DNA of 64,000 bases from Lytechinus pictus (taxonomy: Eukaryota > Echinodermata > Echinoidea > Temnopleuroida > Toxopneustidae): the NCBI RefSeq assembly GCF_037042905.1, contig NC_087247.1:76182420-76246419 (forward strand), written 5' to 3'. Shown here piece by piece: positions 59,023-64,000 of this stretch; within the stretch, counting starts at the first letter, position 1, and each line of letters begins with the position of its first letter. The notes below the pieces were generated by a model, which ran no database searches, had not been told where the DNA came from, and saw only the letters and a list, made by a program, of their open reading frames with translations. The position numbers were made by a program, and so were the translations under genes.

Positions 59023-59328
59023 TTTTGTGTAAAAAGAAAAGTTTCAGAATGAATAAATTAGATGACGTAATGAGGTCAAATGAATAATTAATTCTGTAAC
59101 ACGATACCACTAGTATCGATGACAAAGAATCGGGGAAATCGCGTATTAATGACGCTCCTAGCCAATGAAAAGGCCGGATTATGAATATCTTCATGCTTAT
59201 GAATGTCAATGAGGGCTTATTTTTGTCTTCAAATGATCGCGGTAGGCGGAGCCTAATCTCATTTGTTTTGTGCTGAACGCGCACGCAGCTTTCGGTCTAG
59301 TAATATATTATAAGGTCTTTGGTGCTAT

Positions 59329-61550
59329 CCAAACCTGATCCAAACTCGCTCGGCGCACCGTTTTCACCTACGTCCGCAACTTGTCCATATAAATAAGAAA
59401 CGTTTAGTCGCGGGGCTGGCACAAACAACGGAAATCTGACTGCGGAAGGCTTGCCACGGGGAAGACTTGGGAAACTTGGAAAGGTAAACAGACGCAGGAA
59501 ACAAGCCTATAGCCAAGGCCTATAGACGCTGGAAACCTCGATATGAATTTAATTAAGTCCCTATATTGACCCCTATGTATGAATATGATAATTCCCCAAT
59601 AGAGGTCCAAATTAATTAGAGTATAGATCTTGCTTTGATATAAATTTTCTTAATAATCATTTTGGGCGAGCGACCTGAAGTAAACAGTCTAGGAATCTAT
59701 CTCTTCGTATATATCAACGCCGGAATTAACAGACGTGGAAACGAATGTCGAGACTGGGAAGCTGGAAATAGAATTTTTCTCCTAGACGCCGATTAGATTT
59801 GGAAAATTCTTATACTTGGAGGTCCACAATAAAAGTTTAATAATTATTCATTATATTTCTCTGATAACAAAAACATCTTAGAGCTTATTTGTAAATATTT
59901 GACATTGTTTACCTGTAACAGTGGCGAGTCAAGTAATTTACATGTATATGCAATTTGAATAATAAAGTGCACCGTTATTTTTCTTTTTGCCATTGAAACT
60001 AAAATCTGAGTCACAAACCCCTGTGTCTTTCTTTGCTGTGTACCCCCATAGTCATATATTTTGACGAGACGACCCTTAAATGCAAATAATCTATAGCGAG
60101 CCGCTCTAGCATTTTCTTCCACTCTTATGATAATTCTCTTGGAAACTGCATGCTCGGAAGGTATTGAGGGTGCCATGAGCCTAATTACATCAGGATGGCT
60201 AAAGATATTCGTTCGACCCAATTACCCATTCGATTTTTTTCAATTTGATATTGCTGATTGACAAAAGTGTATGAATATGATTCAAAATCTAACACTGATT
60301 CTAGAAATGGTAACTACTGAACTTCCTTCGCCCAAATTGGGAAGATATATCAATGATTTGGAACTATTTTTTGACTGGCGGAAGAATTGGAGCTATTTTA
60401 CAGTTTCAGTTGATGAATTTGATCCCATCATAGTTATCTTCATAAATGGCGATTTATTTTTAAAATAAGCTGGCTACGATACCCTTCTCTGGTCAGATAT
60501 GGAATGTCAGATATATATCCTATCCAAAGGTAGTAAACATTCGACCCTCTAATTTCACATTTATTTTTTATGAATTTTTCTTAAGTGCCATTTTAACACA
60601 CAAGTCTATGGGGAATGTTTTACGCGCGTGAGACCTATAGGTAATACAGGCGAGTTCCCTATAGTGGATGGAATACCTGCCCAAACTCCTCAGTAGCAAA
60701 CAATTTCTAACTGATATCAATATGTTTAGTCATCAAGTGGTGCAAAAATGGATTTAATGTCTTAGCAAGGCTATATATCAGGTAAAGTTAGTAGGTATGT
60801 GTATGTAAGCCTAGGAATGCATATAGACTGGTCAATGAGAGTCTAGGCCTCTTTATGTTTTGATTCATCATTGGTTTGTGCTAATGTATGATCACCTACT
60901 TAATGTTAGAAAGACCTTTACAAATTGCTCATGTTAAAATTGTTCTTTGGAATGGGGTAGAGAGGAAATAGAACTTTGTGAAATTTACTGAAGAGAACTA
61001 GAGTGGTACCTTCAAGAAGGTATTGTGAAGAAAACCCCTTTTCGTTAAAAGAAAGATCTAATCTTCAAAATAAAGATTTAGATTTCCCCATATTTCATTT
61101 GTTAAATATTGAGCTTTGTTTGTTTACATCAAGTAACTGAACGCCAGTATAGTCATTGAATGCCGGCGATCAGCTGTTTTTACTACGTGAACTGTGACCT
61201 GAATTCCGGAGAGAGACTGGTGAATTTACTTGGATTAATTGCTAGTGTGCGCGCATACGTGTTAGCGCAGAGGAATTGGTATATTTCTGCCGAGTCACGC
61301 CATATTCACGTAGAGCCAGCAGTATGATCTATTTATGGGACCGGTATGGTCTGTTATGAAATTTTATGAGCGTTTAAATAGCTCTAAGTCAAAATTAGAA
61401 TCTTACATTTTGTGTAGATTCTCTGGAAGTTGATTACAGCATTAATTTATTGCTGGAATTTCTTCATTCATGTTTGGATACTGTTATTTTCCTTTATTCT
61501 GAGACAATTACCGCCAGGATTTTGAACTCTTCCTTGGATCTAAAGCTCTG
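59329..61550. other. Unassigned DNA right of copy B
   Basis: No gene supported. The longest frame, 59844-60221 (-, 125 aa, start MGRTNIFSHPDV), has a basic middle part but no recognisable motif or neighbour. It may be chance or an exon. The 60271-60468 (+) frame is likewise unassigned. Confidence 0.4.
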
Positions 61551-61737
61551 ATGCGCGCATACGCGCACAGACGCGCTATCATTGGTATTTTAAAGTATTG
61601 AATTTGCATAGCATCCCGCTGCGTAATGTTTATGTAAAGAGAGTGGTTTTTAAAGCACTAAAATTACATAACAACCCGCCGCGTAATGCAATGAGCTCAG
61701 AAATTGCCAAAATCCTGGGGGCCGGGGGCCAAAAGTC

Positions 61738-61747
61738 TATAAATAGG
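61738..61747 (+). promoter_or_regulatory. TATA box (CTATAAATAG) of a possible LTR or promoter
   Basis: A strong TATA box follows a GGGGGCCGGGGGCC stretch. Upstream are two ~22-bp direct repeats (about 61606 and 61667, 'acccgccgcgtaatg' type) and TGCGCGCATACGCGCA palindromes. The compact layout resembles a retrotransposon LTR, but no LTR partner, primer-binding site or gag-pol frame is in the window. Confidence 0.35.
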
Positions 61748-61899
61748 GGAGGTTTGAGGAGTTTGTCATATCGTCTGGAAGCTCTCTTGAGTTAAGTTAG
61801 CTCTCCTAGTCAATTCACATTCACTCTCTCGAGAATTCTCGTTCTCTGTTTCTCTTTCTACATTGTACATTCTTCTGTGAGTACATTACGTCATAATAT

Positions 61900-64000
61900 G
61901 ACACTTAGATACATTCAGGGAATTCAGTGAGAATAATGATGAATTTTAGCTAGGAATTTGAAATCATTCGTCACCTTTTTGGGATTAGTGACGATTTTTG
62001 GCAACCAATACTCTGTTGAATTTCTTATAGTCAGCTTGGATTTATCAGCTGTTCACAGAAACTGGGCAGCTATTGTTACTCTTAGCAGACGTTGATTGAT
62101 TTGTCAAGTCTACTAATTGTTTGCTAGATATCTAGAGAAGATATGAATGCATTTATTGGTGCTTATTTGTGCTCTTTTTGACATGAAAACAATTGTTTAG
62201 AGCAGATAGAAATTAATTGATGGTCACGATAGTGAACATAAATGCCGACTGCTAATTTATCTTTCTGGAATCTCCTGAATGGATATTTAATTACCTTATT
62301 TATGAAATTGGATAATTTATGCATTTTATATTATGAATTTATTTCTGACTTGATGACAATATTTAGGCAGTCCTTTTCAGGACTCTTGACAGTCTGAATA
62401 TTAAATCAAATTATCTAGTCAGAGAAATTAAATTACTGCATTGATAAAATTATTCTACCAACGTGGAAAAGGCTAGTGTCAGATTTTCAATCTCTAAATA
62501 GAGATTATCTTTTTGGTCAGTAACATTTGACATAAAACTGTCAAGTTGTTCTGGAATGTGTGTTGTTTTGGTATCGCTTTGAATATTGATCTGACTTTGG
62601 GATTTTTTCCACATTGGTTGTTTAAAGGATATTTATTGATAGAGTCGTTAACTCAATTCTTATTTCAGGATTAATGACTGATTATTTATTTACATTTCTT
62701 ATATCATATACAAATAGGATCACACTAAACAAAGCTAGCCATCATGAGTGTTCGGATGTTAAGATCACGTGTTACTTAGGTGTCAAGCATGCTATACCCG
62801 TAGTTATTAAGATCAGAATACTTCATGTTATAAGATCAGAATACTTCATGTTATAAGATCAGAATACTTAATGTTATACATATCAGAATGCTTAATGTTA
62901 TTCAGATCAGAATACTGAATATTAATTCTGATAATCTAACGAATACAATGTAACTAGAATATTGATTCTGACATTAAGATTACAAGGTAATCTATGTGAA
63001 TAATCAATGAAATGTAAATAGCTGATTATCAATCAGAAAGCATTTGTAAACAACTTGTAAATAATTCAAACTCTCTGTGCAGTCATTCACATGTTTTATT
63101 AAGAATACTTGATGTTTATGGTCATAGACTGAAGGAAACTCAGTTTATAGATGAAGCTTAATTCTTCATTTAGAATATTGACACTGTATTAATAGATGGT
63201 TGATTTAGTTACAGTGAAATAGGAATAATTGCTTAGGAGTTGGTCTTTTAGACTTGTTTTCACTTAGCTGTATTCTCAGACAGCAGGGACGAGGTTAAAG
63301 TTTCCGGTAGGCTTTAATGCTAAGAGAGGTACTATGTGAGTCTATTCTTGAACCCGTGATGATTAGAGATATTTACGGATTTCTGAGGCTTTTCATCACA
63401 CAGAATGTTGGACGTTGTTACAAACTTCACACCGACAAAGTGAGTGGAAGTTTTGTAGGCGCTGTAAGGCTGGTAAACAAGGCCCGTTGAGAGGTTGATA
63501 GGATAAGGATATTATTGGAGATTGGTGTGTTGTATTGGGTTAGTGACATTGGATGGAGAAAGGTGTTGAGTAACTGCTGGCAGTTTAGATAGGATTACTC
63601 ACATAAGTCAGAACGACAGAAAAGAACCATTGGTCCTGGAACCTTTGTGGAGAGTAGATTACAGTCTTAAGTTGAAATAATTCTTAGAGAGAACACAACT
63701 CTACGGAGTATAAAGTACAGAACTAAGTAGGATGTAGTTTAGCTACAGCTCGATATTTACAATTGATACAGATTATTGCTTAGTGTATTTAAAACAGTGA
63801 ATACATAGGATTTATTAAGTTAGTAATTAATTATTATTCTATTTATCATTCTATCAATTTAAGAGTGACATGCACAGACTTACATTTAAGTTCTTTACTA
63901 TGTAGAGTAAGTTATACAATTTTATATTGCTCATTCCATATTCAATGAATTTTATACTTATGCAAATTGATGTAAATATCCAAATTTTATTGTTGAAATG
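61900..64000. other. AT-rich DNA without recognised genes
   Basis: Only short frames occur. If 61.2-61.9 kb is an LTR, this would be its long leader, but nothing here confirms that. The minisatellite at 62806-62935 is the only structured feature. Confidence 0.45.
62806..62935. repeat. 23-bp minisatellite, about five units
   Basis: 'aagatcagaatacttcatgt' plus 'tat' repeats in tandem. The first two units are identical; later units diverge (cttaatg, tactgaat). Confidence 0.85.

Larger units (their letters stand above)
53422..59322 (-). mobile_element. Copy B of the ~6-kb DNA element, opposite orientation
   Basis: Begins CCAAGCCCCC and ends GGTCTTTGG, the same termini as copy A inverted. TGCTAT flanks it on both sides (53416-53421 and 59323-59328). 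Length 5901 bp. It lacks the 4.79-kb array and the 411-bp MITE, so it shows the empty site for both. It has its own insert, a LINE tail at ~53890-54118. With copy A it makes an inverted repeat with ~6-kb arms around a 1.2-kb spacer. Confidence 0.85.

Noticed and set aside
26939-59322. One giant 32-kb palindromic transposon
   Set aside because: The inner ends of both arms have their own 6-bp duplications matching their outer flanks, which shows two separate insertions.
61250-61900. Complete LTR retrotransposon
   Set aside because: Only TATA and repeat text support an LTR; no paired LTR, primer-binding site or gag-pol frame is in the window.

Overview
The window reads as eukaryotic genomic DNA from a marine invertebrate. 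Echinoderm-like is my best guess, from the style of the repeats rather than from any diagnostic gene. It is AT-rich, has no operons or prokaryotic genes, and almost all of it is transposable elements nested inside one another. The only long open reading frame belongs to a LINE retrotransposon at 17.3-20.5 kb (minus strand). I see no complete conserved host gene.

Layout. 1-1217: three ~390-bp tandem repeats carrying palindromic RFX X-box-like motifs. 1345-3970: right part of a ~6-kb DNA element (copy C). 4.9-9.1 kb: short DNA transposons, several with clean target-site duplications (TSDs). These include a hAT element with a BED-like finger ORF and a fold-back element that splits a tRNA-derived SINE. 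9.2-16.4 kb: a decayed L1/Tx1-like LINE, cut at its reverse-transcriptase YADD codons by a 2.8-kb DNA transposon (which carries a satellite of nuclear-receptor DR1-like sites) and again by a TTAA-flanked MITE. 17.2-21.1 kb: a largely intact RTE-like LINE. 21.2-26.9 kb: diverged inverted repeats, microsatellite and a 460-bp palindrome.

26939-52207 is copy A of the ~6-kb element. Nested in its left end is a 19.2-kb head-to-tail array of four nearly identical 4.79-kb long-TIR elements. 53422-59322 is copy B in the opposite orientation. A and B have different 6-bp TSDs (TTCTAG and TGCTAT), so they are two independent insertions 1.2 kb apart, and together they form a ~6-kb-arm inverted repeat.

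The main hidden signal is inside the 6-kb element: a four-exon gene too fragmented to appear as one ORF. In copy A its exons (46414-46433, 47931-48027, 48423-48451, 49013-49088) join with canonical GT/AG sites into one frame of 73 codons, predicting a small single-pass membrane protein. Copy B has the same exons but is frameshifted. The last exon also survives in copy C.

59.3-64.0 kb holds no recognisable gene. It has a TATA box in a possible LTR or promoter and a 23-bp minisatellite.
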